NCBI RefSeq assembly: GCF_002198655.1
Contig: NZ_MWLN01000204.1
Location: forward strand, 25,628-80,275
Source: Kineosporia sp. A_224
GTDB lineage: Bacteria; Actinomycetota; Actinomycetes; Actinomycetales; Kineosporiaceae
Direction of reading: 5' to 3'
Length of the DNA: 54,648 bases
Part shown: positions 17,636-25,814 of the stretch, one piece after another
How positions within the stretch are numbered: the stretch's first letter is position 1
Layout: each line of letters begins with the position of its first letter
Position numbers and translations under genes: made by a program
Notes under the pieces: model-generated
What the model was told of the DNA's origin: nothing
The model's input: the letters and a program-made list of their open reading frames with translations, nothing else
The model's database searches: none

Positions 17636-19090
17636 ATGACGAGCACCGTGCCTGCCCCGAGCGCCGCCTCGACCCGCCCGCCGCTGCCCTCCACGGCGCC
17701 GACGCCGACCCCCGACCCGGCCGGGTCGGCCCGGGCGTACGACCTGGACCGGGCGCACGTCTTCCACTCGTGGTCGGCGCAGGCCGCCCTCAAGCCGTTC
17801 GTCGCCGCGGGCGCCGAGGGTTCGTGGGTGTGGGACGGCGAGGGCCGCCCGTTCCTCGACTTCTCCAGCCAGCTCGTCTTCACGAACATCGGGTTCCAGC
17901 ACCCGAAGGTCGTCGCGGCGATCCAGGACCAGGCGGCGAAGCTCTGCACGATCGCGCCGCAGCACGTCAACGACGCCCGCTCCGAGGCCGCCCGGCTCAT
18001 CGTCGAGCGCGCGCCGGGCGCCTCGTTCAGCCACGTCTTCTTCACCAACGGCGGCGCGGACGCCATCGAGAACGCCGTCCGGATGGCCCGCCTGCACACC
18101 GGCCGCCGCAAGGTGCTCGCCCGCTACCGCAGCTACCACGGCAACACCACGACGGCGATCAACCTCACCGGCGACCCGCGGCGCTGGCCGAACGACTACG
18201 GCGCCGAGGGCGTCGTCCACTTCTTCGGGCCGTTCCTCTACCGCTCGCACTTCCACGCGACGACCGAGGCCGAGGAGTGCGCCCGCGCCCTCGAGCACCT
18301 CGAGCAGACGATCGTCCTCGAGGGGGCCTCGACGATCGCCGCGATCGTCCTGGAGTCGATCCCCGGCACCGCGGGCATCATGATCCCGCCGCCCGGCTAC
18401 CTGCGCGGCGTGCGCGAGCTGTGCGACAAGTACGGGATCCTCTGGATCGCCGACGAGGTCATGAGCGGCTTCGGCCGCGCCGGCCGCTGGTTCGCCTGCG
18501 AGCTCGGCGACGAGGACGGCGCCGGCAACCGGGTCGACGACACCCGCACCGAGCCTGACCTCGTGACCTTCGCCAAGGGCGTCAACTCAGGCTACGTCCC
18601 GCTCGGCGGCGTCATCGTCTCCGAGAAGGTGTACGAGACGTTCTCGAACCGGGTCTTCCCCGGCGGCCTCACGTACTCCGGCCACCCGCTCGCGTGCGCG
18701 GCCGCCGTCGCGACGATCAACGTCATGGCCGACGAGGGCGTCGTCGAGAACGCCGACCGGCTCGGCCGCGAGATCTTCGGGCCGGCCCTGGCCGACCTGC
18801 AGGCCCGGCACGAGATCGTCGGCGAGGTCCGCGGCTCCGGCGCCTTCTGGGCGCTCGAGCTGGTGCGGGACAAGGCCACCCGCACCCCGCTCGTGCCGTT
18901 CAACGCGGCCGGCGAGGCGAACGCACCGATCCTCGCGCTCGGTGCGGCGTGCAAGGAGCGCGGTCTGCTCCCGTTCATCAACGGCAGCCGCACCCACGTC
19001 GTCCCCGCTCTGAACATCACGGACGACGAGGCGCGCTACGGCCTGGCCCTGCTCGACGAGGCGCTCACGGCCGTCGAGGGCACGCTCTGA
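17636..19090 (+). CDS. Class III PLP-dependent aminotransferase
   Basis: The protein has 484 residues and makes a PLP-linked transfer of an amino group, probably between an omega-amine or beta-amino acid and a keto acid. After a Pro/Ser/Thr-rich leader of about 30 residues come FTNGGADAIENAVRMAR, YRSYHGNTTTAINLTGD, WIADEVMSGFGRAGRWF and TFAKGVNSGYVPLGG, whose Lys forms the Schiff base. The exact substrate is not deducible. The stop overlaps the start of the isochorismatase-family gene by one base, so the two enzymes probably act in one catabolic pathway. Confidence 0.92.
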   Translation: MTSTVPAPSAASTRPPLPSTAPTPTPDPAGSARAYDLDRAHVFHSWSAQAALKPFVAAGAEGSWVWDGEGRPFLDFSSQLVFTNIGFQHPKVVAAIQDQAAKLCTIAPQHVNDARSEAARLIVERAPGASFSHVFFTNGGADAIENAVRMARLHTGRRKVLARYRSYHGNTTTAINLTGDPRRWPNDYGAEGVVHFFGPFLYRSHFHATTEAEECARALEHLEQTIVLEGASTIAAIVLESIPGTAGIMIPPPGYLRGVRELCDKYGILWIADEVMSGFGRAGRWFACELGDEDGAGNRVDDTRTEPDLVTFAKGVNSGYVPLGGVIVSEKVYETFSNRVFPGGLTYSGHPLACAAAVATINVMADEGVVENADRLGREIFGPALADLQARHEIVGEVRGSGAFWALELVRDKATRTPLVPFNAAGEANAPILALGAACKERGLLPFINGSRTHVVPALNITDDEARYGLALLDEALTAVEGTL

Positions 19091-19731
19091 TGGCGGTCCC
19101 CGCGCGGGCCCTCGTCGTCATCGACGTCCAGCAGGAGTACGACCCCGGGGTCTTCCCCGGGGCCGGCCTGCCGATCACGCACCCGCCGCTCGACGTGTCG
19201 ACGGCGAACGTCGCGAAGGCGATGGACGCCGCGACCGCGGCGGGTGTGCCCGTCGTCGTCGTCCAGCACACCGACGCCCCGGACGACGCGGTCTTCGCCG
19301 AGGGCAGCGACGGCTGGAAGCTGCACCCGTTCGTCGAGGACCGGCCCCGCGACCACCTGGTGCGCAAGGCCTACCCCGGGTCGTTCACCGGGACGGACCT
19401 CGAGGAGTGGTTGCGCGCCAACGACATCGCGACGCTGACGATCGTCGGGTACATGACCCAGCTCTGCGTCGACACGACGGCGCGGCAGGCGGCGCACCTC
19501 GGCTTCGGCGTCGAGGTGCTCTCCGACGCGACCGGCACCCTGCCGCTCGCGGTCGGCGCCGAGACGGTCGAGGCGCACGCGCTGCACGCCGCGGTTCTCG
19601 TGGCTCTCGGCAGCGCGTTCGCGAGCGTCGCGACGACGGCCGAGTGGCTCGCGGCCCTCGCCGCCGGTGACGGCCTCCCGGCACCGGACCTGCTCGCGGC
19701 CGCCGAGCAGGGGCGTGCGCTCGCGGGGTGA
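19090..19731 (+). CDS. Isochorismatase-family cysteine hydrolase
   Basis: The protein has 213 residues. The family triad is visible: Asp in LVVIDVQQEY (about residue 12), Lys in LVRKAYPGSF and Cys in GYMTQLCVDTTARQA. Members hydrolyse amides or enol ethers (nicotinamide, N-carbamoyl compounds, ureidoacrylate). The ATG overlaps the TGA of the aminotransferase gene, which argues for coupled expression and linked amine or amide breakdown. The substrate remains unknown. Confidence 0.9.
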   Translation: MAVPARALVVIDVQQEYDPGVFPGAGLPITHPPLDVSTANVAKAMDAATAAGVPVVVVQHTDAPDDAVFAEGSDGWKLHPFVEDRPRDHLVRKAYPGSFTGTDLEEWLRANDIATLTIVGYMTQLCVDTTARQAAHLGFGVEVLSDATGTLPLAVGAETVEAHALHAAVLVALGSAFASVATTAEWLAALAAGDGLPAPDLLAAAEQGRALAG

Positions 19732-19752
19732 GCCGCGCGGCAGGATGACGGC

Positions 19753-20547
19753 ATGACGCCACAGTTCGGGCCGCACCGCTTCGACGCCGGCCCCTTCGGG
19801 CCCGAGCACACCGACGCCCACCGCGGTGCGCGCCTGGAGGTCCGCGACCTCACGGGCGCGCGCTTCGTCGACTGCGACCTCACGGGTGTCCGGGTCCGGG
19901 ACGGCGTCCTCGTCGACGTCGACCTCTCCGGCTACGTCGAGCGGCTCGTCGTCAACGGCGTCGACGTCACCGACTTCGTCGCGGCCGAGCTCGACCGGCG
20001 TCACCCAGAGCGCGTCCAGCTGCGCAGCATGCGGACGGCGGGCGACTTCCGCGCGATGTGGGCCACCCTCGAGGGCCTCTGGGCCGGCGCGGTCGAGCGG
20101 GCGCGCGGGCTCGGCGACGCGGCGCTCGACGAGCGGGTCGACGAGGAGTGGTCCTTCCTGGAGACGTTGCGGCACCTGGTGTTCGTCACCGACGCCTGGG
20201 TGAGCCGCACGGTCCTCGACGAGGAGCGGCCCTACCACCGGCTCGGCCTGCCCCAGAGCTGGTACCCGGCCGCGGACGGCGCCGCGCTCGGCATCGACGT
20301 CGACGCCCGGCCCTCGTCCGACGAGGTGCTCGCCGCGCTCGCCTCCCGCCGCGAGGTCCTGCGGAACGTCCTGGGGGCGCTGACGGACGACGTCCTCGGC
20401 CGGCCCTGCCGGCGGCCGCCGGCCCCCGGCTACCCCGAGGAGGAGCGGCCGGTCTGGGAGTGCCTGGCCGTGACCCTCGAGGAGGAGGTCGAGCACCTGC
20501 GCTACGCCACCCGCGACCTCGCGGTCCTCGAGGCGCGCGCGGGCTGA
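19753..20547 (+). CDS. DinB-superfamily protein with pentapeptide-like N-terminus
   Basis: The protein has 264 residues. Residues 25-75 contain strand-like repeats (RLEVRDLTGARFVDCDLTGV) reminiscent of pentapeptide repeats. The rest is a DinB-like four-helix domain: FRAMWATLEGLWAGAVERAR, EWSFLETLRHLVFVTDAWV and a closing EEVEHLRYATRDL. DinB proteins are metal-binding thiol-dependent enzymes or stress proteins. CAGGAT ends six bases before the ATG (leaderless). It is 21 bases after the isochorismatase gene but may have its own promoter. Confidence 0.75.
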   Translation: MTPQFGPHRFDAGPFGPEHTDAHRGARLEVRDLTGARFVDCDLTGVRVRDGVLVDVDLSGYVERLVVNGVDVTDFVAAELDRRHPERVQLRSMRTAGDFRAMWATLEGLWAGAVERARGLGDAALDERVDEEWSFLETLRHLVFVTDAWVSRTVLDEERPYHRLGLPQSWYPAADGAALGIDVDARPSSDEVLAALASRREVLRNVLGALTDDVLGRPCRRPPAPGYPEEERPVWECLAVTLEEEVEHLRYATRDLAVLEARAG

Positions 20548-20563
20548 CTCCAGCTGGCTAGCG

Positions 20564-21787
20564 CTACCGCGGCAGCTTCGCCCGCGCCTCGTGCTCGGGG
20601 ACGCCCGGCACCTGGATGAGGTCGACGACCGCCGACCGGACCTGCGCGACGATGACGGTCGCGTTCATCGTCGGCATCTCCAGCCGCTCCGGGCGCAGCC
20701 GGTCGGTGACGTCGTCGAGCGCCGCGACGGCCCGGCGTCCGCCCTCGCCGTCCCGGTCCCGCAGCGCTCCCGGCAGCGTGTAGAACACCGACGCCAGCCC
20801 GTCGAGGACCTCGACCACCGACGGCGGCAGCAGGTGCGCCGGGCTGCCCGCCACCACGGGCAGCGGGCTCGTCGACGCCCCGTCGTCCCGGTCGGCGGGT
20901 GTCGCAGCGGACGACCCGGCGGCCGACGGGTCCGCCCGGCCGCCGAGCGCCTGCTCGTCCTCGGCCGCCGCGACCGCCCGGCGCAGCGCGACCCGGACGT
21001 TGCGGATCGCCCGGTCCACCGGCGCCAGCGCCGCCCGGTGCGCGGAGATCTCCGCGAGGGCGTGCCGGCGCAGCGGCGACAGCCGGCTCACCTCCTCGCC
21101 CGCCCGGACGGCGTCCCGCCAGCGGTCGATGGCCGGCTGGGTCGCGCGGGCCTGCTCGAGCGCGTCGAACGCGCGCTCGACGTCCCCGACCCGGGCGGCG
21201 GTCGCCGACTGCCGCAGCGCGTCGGCGATCGGGTGGACGACGGCGCCGCCGGCGTCCCGCATCGCCGGGCGCGGGTCGGACGGCAGCGCGAACGCGACGA
21301 CGAGGGCCACGACACCGCCGACGAGGGCGTCCTCCCAGCGGGCGACGTACCCGTTGACCGGCGGCGGCAGCGCCGTGACGAAGACGGCCTGCAGGGCGGC
21401 CTGGTTGATGATGAGGGGTGCCCCGTCGAGGAGCAGCGCGACGAGCATCGCGACGAGGACGACGGCGCCGATCTGCCAGCCGCCGCGGCCGATCTCCCGG
21501 ACGACGGCGTCCCCGATCGCGACCCCGAGGGTCACGCCGATGCCCATCTCGACGACCCGACGGAGCCGGTTGAGGTACGTCGTCGACAGGCACACGATCG
21601 CGGCGACCGCGGCGAAGAACGGCCCGCTGTGACCGAGCACGTGGACGGCGAACTCCCAGGCGAGCGCCCCGGCCAGGGCGCTCTGGGCGGCACCCCACCA
21701 GGTCAGGCGCAGCCGGGTCAGGCCGAGCCGGGTGCGTCGCCGCAGGGTGGTGCGGGCACCGGACGTCACCCGGTCGGCGAGGCTCAC
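20564..21787 (-). CDS. FUSC/aromatic-acid-exporter-like membrane protein
   Basis: The protein has 407 residues. The N-terminal 190 contain about six hydrophobic helices (WWGAAQSALAGALAWEFAV, PFFAAVAAIVCLSTTY, IGAVVLVAMLVALLLDG, ALVGGVVALVVAFALP). RRVVEMGIGVTLGVAIGD is the signature seen in YgaE/ArAE/FUSC transporters. The C-terminal half is soluble and helical with an acidic linker. It is probably an efflux or mechanosensitive-type permease, with substrate unknown. GTG at 21787 is used; upstream parts of the frame look non-coding. It is divergent from the SRPBCC gene at 21898. Confidence 0.8.
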   Translation of the reverse strand: MSLADRVTSGARTTLRRRTRLGLTRLRLTWWGAAQSALAGALAWEFAVHVLGHSGPFFAAVAAIVCLSTTYLNRLRRVVEMGIGVTLGVAIGDAVVREIGRGGWQIGAVVLVAMLVALLLDGAPLIINQAALQAVFVTALPPPVNGYVARWEDALVGGVVALVVAFALPSDPRPAMRDAGGAVVHPIADALRQSATAARVGDVERAFDALEQARATQPAIDRWRDAVRAGEEVSRLSPLRRHALAEISAHRAALAPVDRAIRNVRVALRRAVAAAEDEQALGGRADPSAAGSSAATPADRDDGASTSPLPVVAGSPAHLLPPSVVEVLDGLASVFYTLPGALRDRDGEGGRRAVAALDDVTDRLRPERLEMPTMNATVIVAQVRSAVVDLIQVPGVPEHEARAKLPR

Positions 21788-21897
21788 GCGACGATCGTCC
21801 CCCAGCCGGGCCACCACCGCAGTCCTAGCGTGAACGTGTCGGCGGCCGCCGGGGCCGACGGCGCCCGACGTCGACGCACCGCCTGGAGGTGGTAGCC

Positions 21898-22329
21898 ATG
21901 ACACGTCAGGAAGCCTCGAGCGTGGTCGACCTGCCCGTCGAGCACGTGTACGCACGGCTCTCGGCCGTGGAGGAGTGGCCCCGGTTCCTCACCGGGGTGC
22001 GGTCGGTGCGCCGGACGTCGTTCGAACGGTTCGTCTTCACCGTCACCGGCGGGGTCGACGGCCCGGGACGCACCCGGGACGTCGAGGTCGCGGTGGGCCA
22101 CCACCCCAAGGAGCACCGGATCGCCTGGCACGCGCTCGCCGGCCCCGCGTTCGACGGTGAGCTCCGGATGGCCGAGGCCGGCCCGGGGCACACCCGGGTC
22201 GCGCTGACCCTCGTGGCGGAGCCCACGGGCTTCATCGCCGGGGTGTCGGAGATGGTCGGCGCGACGAGCCCGGCCGCGGTGCTCGACGTCCAGCGCCTCG
22301 AGGAGCTGCTGACGGCGCCGGCCGGCTGA
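21898..22329 (+). CDS. SRPBCC-family protein, short form
   Basis: The protein has 143 residues and is paralogous to the protein encoded at 16827. Shared features are VVDLPVEHVYARLSAVEEWPRF, FERFVFTVTGG, EHRIAWHALAGPAFDGELRM and a closing DVQRLEELL. It lacks the long basic tail of its paralogue. The fold suggests hydrophobic ligand binding. ATG at 21898 follows GGAGG by eight bases. The two copies bracket the aminotransferase operon and the FUSC gene. Confidence 0.78.
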   Translation: MTRQEASSVVDLPVEHVYARLSAVEEWPRFLTGVRSVRRTSFERFVFTVTGGVDGPGRTRDVEVAVGHHPKEHRIAWHALAGPAFDGELRMAEAGPGHTRVALTLVAEPTGFIAGVSEMVGATSPAAVLDVQRLEELLTAPAG

Positions 22330-22396
22330 CCGGCGTCCCCGGCGCGCGGGAGCGCCCCACGGACGTCCGGCGGGCCCGACCGGTAGGGCGGGCGCG

Positions 22397-22445
22397 GCCC
22401 GCCGGGCCCGCGCGCGTCCTGCCCGCCGGGCCCGCGCGCCGTCCT
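22397..22445. repeat. 24/25-bp tandem duplication upstream of purD
   Basis: GCCCGCCGGGCCCGCGCG... occurs at 22397-22420 and again at 22421-22445, the second copy with one inserted C. It lies between the SRPBCC stop and the purD promoter. Confidence 0.75.
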
Positions 22446-22484
22446 GACCTGCGGACGCCGTCCGGGCGGGGGCCGCACAGCCTC

Positions 22485-22490
22485 TAGGGT
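22485..22490 (+). promoter_or_regulatory. -10 element of leaderless purD
   Basis: TAGGGT ends eight bases before the GTG at 22499, and there is no ribosome site. Confidence 0.45.
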
Positions 22491-22498
22491 TGAGCGCC

Positions 22499-23788
22499 GT
22501 GAAGGTCCTCGTCATCGGTACCGGCGCGCGTGAGCACGCCCTCGTGAGGTCGCTCGCCGCGGACCCGGCCGTGGAGGCCGTCGTCGCGGCACCCGGCAAC
22601 CCCGGCATGGCGGTCGCGGCCGAGCTGCGGTCGGTCGACCCGCTCGACCCGCAGGCCGTCGCCGCGCTCGCCGCGGAGGTCGCCGCCGACCTCGTCGTCG
22701 TCGGCCCTGAGGCCCCGCTCGTCGCGGGGGTGGCGGACGCCGTCCGGGCCGCGGGCATCGCCTGTTTCGGCCCGTCGGGCGAGGCGGCGCAGCTCGAGGG
22801 CAGCAAGGCGTTCGCCAAGGAGGTCATGGCCGCCGCCGGCGTGCCGACCGCGATGGCGCACGTCTGCGAGACCGTCGACGAGGTCGCCGACGCGCTCGAC
22901 GCCTTCGGCGGCCCCTACGTCGTCAAGGACGACGGGCTCGCCGCCGGCAAGGGCGTCGTCGTCACCGACGACCGCGCCGCCGCCCTCGAGCACGCCGCCG
23001 GGTGCCTCGCGCGGCCGGGCGGCCGGGTCGTCGTCGAGGAGTTCCTCGACGGGCCCGAGGTGTCGCTCTTCTGCATCACGGACGGCGTGACCGTCGTCCC
23101 GCTGGCGCCGGCCCAGGACTTCAAGCGCGTCGGGGACGACGACGCCGGCCCGAACACCGGCGGCATGGGCGCCTACTCGCCGCTGCCGTGGGCGGCGCCC
23201 GACCTGACCCGGACCGTCGTCGACCGTGTCGCCCAGCCGACCGTCGACGAGATGGCCCGCCGCGGCACCCCCTTCGCCGGGGTGCTCTACTGCGGCCTCG
23301 CGATGACGTCGCGCGGCGTGCGGGTCATCGAGTTCAACGCCCGCTTCGGCGACCCGGAGACGCAGGTCGTCCTGGCCCGGCTCGCGACGCCGCTGGCCGG
23401 CCTGCTGAACGCCGCCGCGACCGGCACCCTCGCGACGTTCCCGACGCTGCGCTGGCGGGACGCCGCCGCCGTGACCGTCGTCGTCGCCTCGCAGGGCTAC
23501 CCCGCGTCGCCGCGGACCGGTGACCCGATCGGCGGGCTCGACGAGGCCGCCGCGGTCCCCGGCGCCTGGGTGCTCCACGCGGGCACCACGGCCGGCCCGG
23601 ACGGCGCCGTGCTCAGCGCGGGAGGCCGGGTGCTGTCCGTCGTCGGCACCGGCCCGGACCTCGCCGCCGCCCGCGACGTCGCCTACGCGGCGGTCTCGCA
23701 CCTCTCGCTCGCCGGGGCGCACCACCGCTCCGACATCGCGGCCCGGGCCGCGGCCGGGGACGTCGCGCTCGCGGGCGGCCCCGCGTGA
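22499..23788 (+). CDS. purD: Phosphoribosylamine-glycine ligase
   Basis: This is the second step of de novo purine synthesis, an ATP-grasp enzyme joining phosphoribosylamine and glycine. It has 429 residues. VLVIGTGAREHAL is the N-terminal signature, then GPSGEAAQLEGSKAFAKEVM, YVVKDDGLAAGKGV, GMGAYSPLPW and IEFNARFGDPETQ (metal and ATP site). GTG at 22499 is preferred over TTG at 22490 because the family starts there. It overlaps purC by four bases (GTGA), so purD and purC form an operon. Confidence 0.97.
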   Translation: MKVLVIGTGAREHALVRSLAADPAVEAVVAAPGNPGMAVAAELRSVDPLDPQAVAALAAEVAADLVVVGPEAPLVAGVADAVRAAGIACFGPSGEAAQLEGSKAFAKEVMAAAGVPTAMAHVCETVDEVADALDAFGGPYVVKDDGLAAGKGVVVTDDRAAALEHAAGCLARPGGRVVVEEFLDGPEVSLFCITDGVTVVPLAPAQDFKRVGDDDAGPNTGGMGAYSPLPWAAPDLTRTVVDRVAQPTVDEMARRGTPFAGVLYCGLAMTSRGVRVIEFNARFGDPETQVVLARLATPLAGLLNAAATGTLATFPTLRWRDAAAVTVVVASQGYPASPRTGDPIGGLDEAAAVPGAWVLHAGTTAGPDGAVLSAGGRVLSVVGTGPDLAAARDVAYAAVSHLSLAGAHHRSDIAARAAAGDVALAGGPA

Positions 23789-24717
23789 GCGAGGTCGCCG
23801 CGGCGCCCGGCGGACCGGCCGGACCTGTTGCGCCGCAGGAGGTCCCGGGCTGGCGTCATGTGTACTCCGGCAAGGTCCGCGACCTCTACGTGCCGGACGG
23901 CGGCCCCGCGGCGGAGGCGTCGCAGACCGTGCTCGTCGTCGCGAGCGACCGGATCTCGGCGTACGACCACGTGCTCTCGACGCCGGTGCCGGACAAGGGC
24001 CGGATCCTCACGGCGCTGTCGACGTGGTGGTTCGAGCGGCTCACCGACCTCGTCCCGAACCACGTCGTGAGCCTCGACGTCCCGGCGGTCGTCGCCGGGC
24101 GCGCGATGGTCTGCCGCCGGCTCGAGATGTACCCCGTCGAGTGCGTCGCCCGCGGCTACCTCGCCGGCTCCGGGCTCGTCGAGTACCGGGCGGCCGGCGC
24201 CGTCTGCGGCGTCCCGCTGCCGCCCGGCCTCGAGGACGGCTCCCGCCTGCCCGAGCCGATCTTCACCCCGGCGACCAAGGCCGACCTCGGCGAGCACGAC
24301 GAGAACGTCACCTTCGAGCAGGTCGCGGCGACGATCGGGGCGGACGACGCGTCCCGGCTGCGGGTGCTCACGCTCGCGGTCTACCGGCGCGCCGAGGAGC
24401 TCTCCCGGGAGCGCGGGATCGTCCTCGCCGACACCAAGCTCGAGTTCGGCCGCGACGCGGCGGGTGCCGTCGTCCTCGGCGACGAGGTGCTCACCCCGGA
24501 CTCGTCCCGGTTCTGGCCGGCCGACGGGTGGCGGCCGGGGCGGGTGCAGCCGAGCTTCGACAAGCAGTACGTGCGCGACTGGCTGACGTCCCCGGGGTCC
24601 GGCTGGGACCGCGCCTCCGACGTCCCGCCGCCCCCGCTGCCCGACGACGTCGTCGAGCGGACCCGGGCGCGCTACGTCGAGGCGTACGAGCGCCTCACCG
24701 GGCGCACGTTCGTCTAG
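23785..24717 (+). CDS. purC: SAICAR synthase
   Basis: The enzyme couples CAIR and aspartate with ATP to form SAICAR. It has 310 residues, as in other actinobacteria with the longer yeast-like type. HVYSGKVRDLY, VASDRISAYDHVL, YPVECVARGYLAGS, ILADTKLEFG (here VLADTKLEFG) and PDSSRFWPA are family motifs in order. The start overlaps the purD stop. Its TAG stop shares the palindromic CTAG with the stop of the convergent metallo-hydrolase gene. Confidence 0.97.
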   Translation: MSEVAAAPGGPAGPVAPQEVPGWRHVYSGKVRDLYVPDGGPAAEASQTVLVVASDRISAYDHVLSTPVPDKGRILTALSTWWFERLTDLVPNHVVSLDVPAVVAGRAMVCRRLEMYPVECVARGYLAGSGLVEYRAAGAVCGVPLPPGLEDGSRLPEPIFTPATKADLGEHDENVTFEQVAATIGADDASRLRVLTLAVYRRAEELSRERGIVLADTKLEFGRDAAGAVVLGDEVLTPDSSRFWPADGWRPGRVQPSFDKQYVRDWLTSPGSGWDRASDVPPPPLPDDVVERTRARYVEAYERLTGRTFV

Positions 24718-25358
24718 AGCTGCGTCGCGCCGTCCAGCTCCAGGCGCTGCGACCCCTCCGGTGCCAGGCTCCCGCCGACCCGCAGGAACACCCCGCGCCC
24801 GACGTCCGACAGCAGCGCCTCGTGGATCGGGAACCACGACCGCGGTGCCACCGCCCGCAGGAAGTCCACCGTCTCCTTGAGTGCCGACCACGGGGCCGCG
24901 AGCGGCAGGGCGAGGACGTCGACGCCCTCGGGGACGGTGTCGATCGCATCGCCGGGGTGGAACAGCCGCGGCCCGGACTCCTCGGCGAGGACGAACCCGG
25001 TGTTGCCGATCCGGGGCACGTCGGTGTGGATGAGCGCGTGCTCGCCGCCGACCGCGGTGACCGTGAGGCCGGCGAGCGGGAGGGTCTCGCCGGGGTGCAG
25101 GGGCGCGGCCTCGATGCCGGCCCGGGTCAGCTCGGCGGCCGTCTCGGGCTCGACGACGAGACGGGCGCCGTCGTTCGCCTCGAGCAGCTGCGGGAGCCGC
25201 TCCACGTCGAGATGGTCGACGTGCTGGTGCGTGACGAGGACGGCGTCGAGGTCCGTGAGCTCCTCGAAGCCGTGGCTGAACGCCCCGGGGTCGACGAGCA
25301 CCCGGACGCCGGACGCCTCGACGAGCAGGCACGAGTGACCGAGGTGGGTGACGCGCAT
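24714..25358 (-). CDS. MBL-fold metallo-hydrolase (UlaG-like)
   Basis: The protein has 214 residues. MRVTHLGHSCLLVEASGVRV begins the fold, THQHVDHLD is the metal-binding HxHxDH motif, GGEHALIHTDVPRIGNTGFV follows and FHPGDA carries a further ligand. This small type resembles UlaG lactonases and other beta-lactamase-fold hydrolases; the substrate is unknown. ATG at 25358 is chosen because the fold starts there. The stop lies within the last bases of purC on the opposite strand. Confidence 0.88.
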   Translation of the reverse strand: MRVTHLGHSCLLVEASGVRVLVDPGAFSHGFEELTDLDAVLVTHQHVDHLDVERLPQLLEANDGARLVVEPETAAELTRAGIEAAPLHPGETLPLAGLTVTAVGGEHALIHTDVPRIGNTGFVLAEESGPRLFHPGDAIDTVPEGVDVLALPLAAPWSALKETVDFLRAVAPRSWFPIHEALLSDVGRGVFLRVGGSLAPEGSQRLELDGATQL

Positions 25359-25464
25359 GCAGGTACCCAAGCACTCCGCGCCCGGCCGGTCGAGCCGATG
25401 TCGGTCGTCGGGCCGACGTCGATAGGCTGGCCGCAGACCCCGACCGGCAGGAGAGCCGAACACC

Positions 25465-25713
25465 ATGGGACGTGTCGTCGTCGACGTCATGCCGAAGCCG
25501 GAGATCCTCGACCCGCAGGGCAAGGCCGTGGCCGGCGCCCTGGCCCGGCTCGGGTTCGCCGAGCTCGCGAGCGTGCGGCAGGGCAAGCGCTTCGAGCTCG
25601 AGGTGACCGGCGAGGTCACCGACGAGGTGCTCGCCCGGGTCCGTGAGGCCGCCGAGACGCTGCTGTCCAACCCGGTCATCGAGGACGTCGTCCGGGTCGT
25701 CGCCGCGGACTGA
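25465..25713 (+). CDS. purS: Phosphoribosylformylglycinamidine synthase subunit PurS
   Basis: This 82-residue small subunit of the three-part FGAM synthase bridges PurL and PurQ. Typical features are the N-terminal strand VVVDVMPKPEILDPQGKAV and LARLGFAELASVRQGKRFEL, ending with PVIEDVVRVV. ATG at 25465 follows GGAGAG. TAGGCT upstream (about 25425) resembles the -10 of purQ. Unusually, purQ is not next to it: about 4.1 kb of unrelated genes separates them, and a hairpin follows this stop. Confidence 0.96.
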   Translation: MGRVVVDVMPKPEILDPQGKAVAGALARLGFAELASVRQGKRFELEVTGEVTDEVLARVREAAETLLSNPVIEDVVRVVAAD

Positions 25714-25748
25714 CCCGAACGGGCGCACCAGCGCTCGGCCGTTCGGGT
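25713..25748 (+). terminator. Hairpin after purS
   Basis: ACCCGAACGG (25713-25722) pairs perfectly with CCGTTCGGGT (25739-25748) around 16 bases. It shows that purS is not co-transcribed strongly with the genes that follow. Confidence 0.6.
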
Positions 25749-25814
25749 ATCTGCGCAGGTCATCGGCCCTTCGGCAGGGTCAAGACACAACGGCTGCCTG
25801 CCGATAGGTCACCT

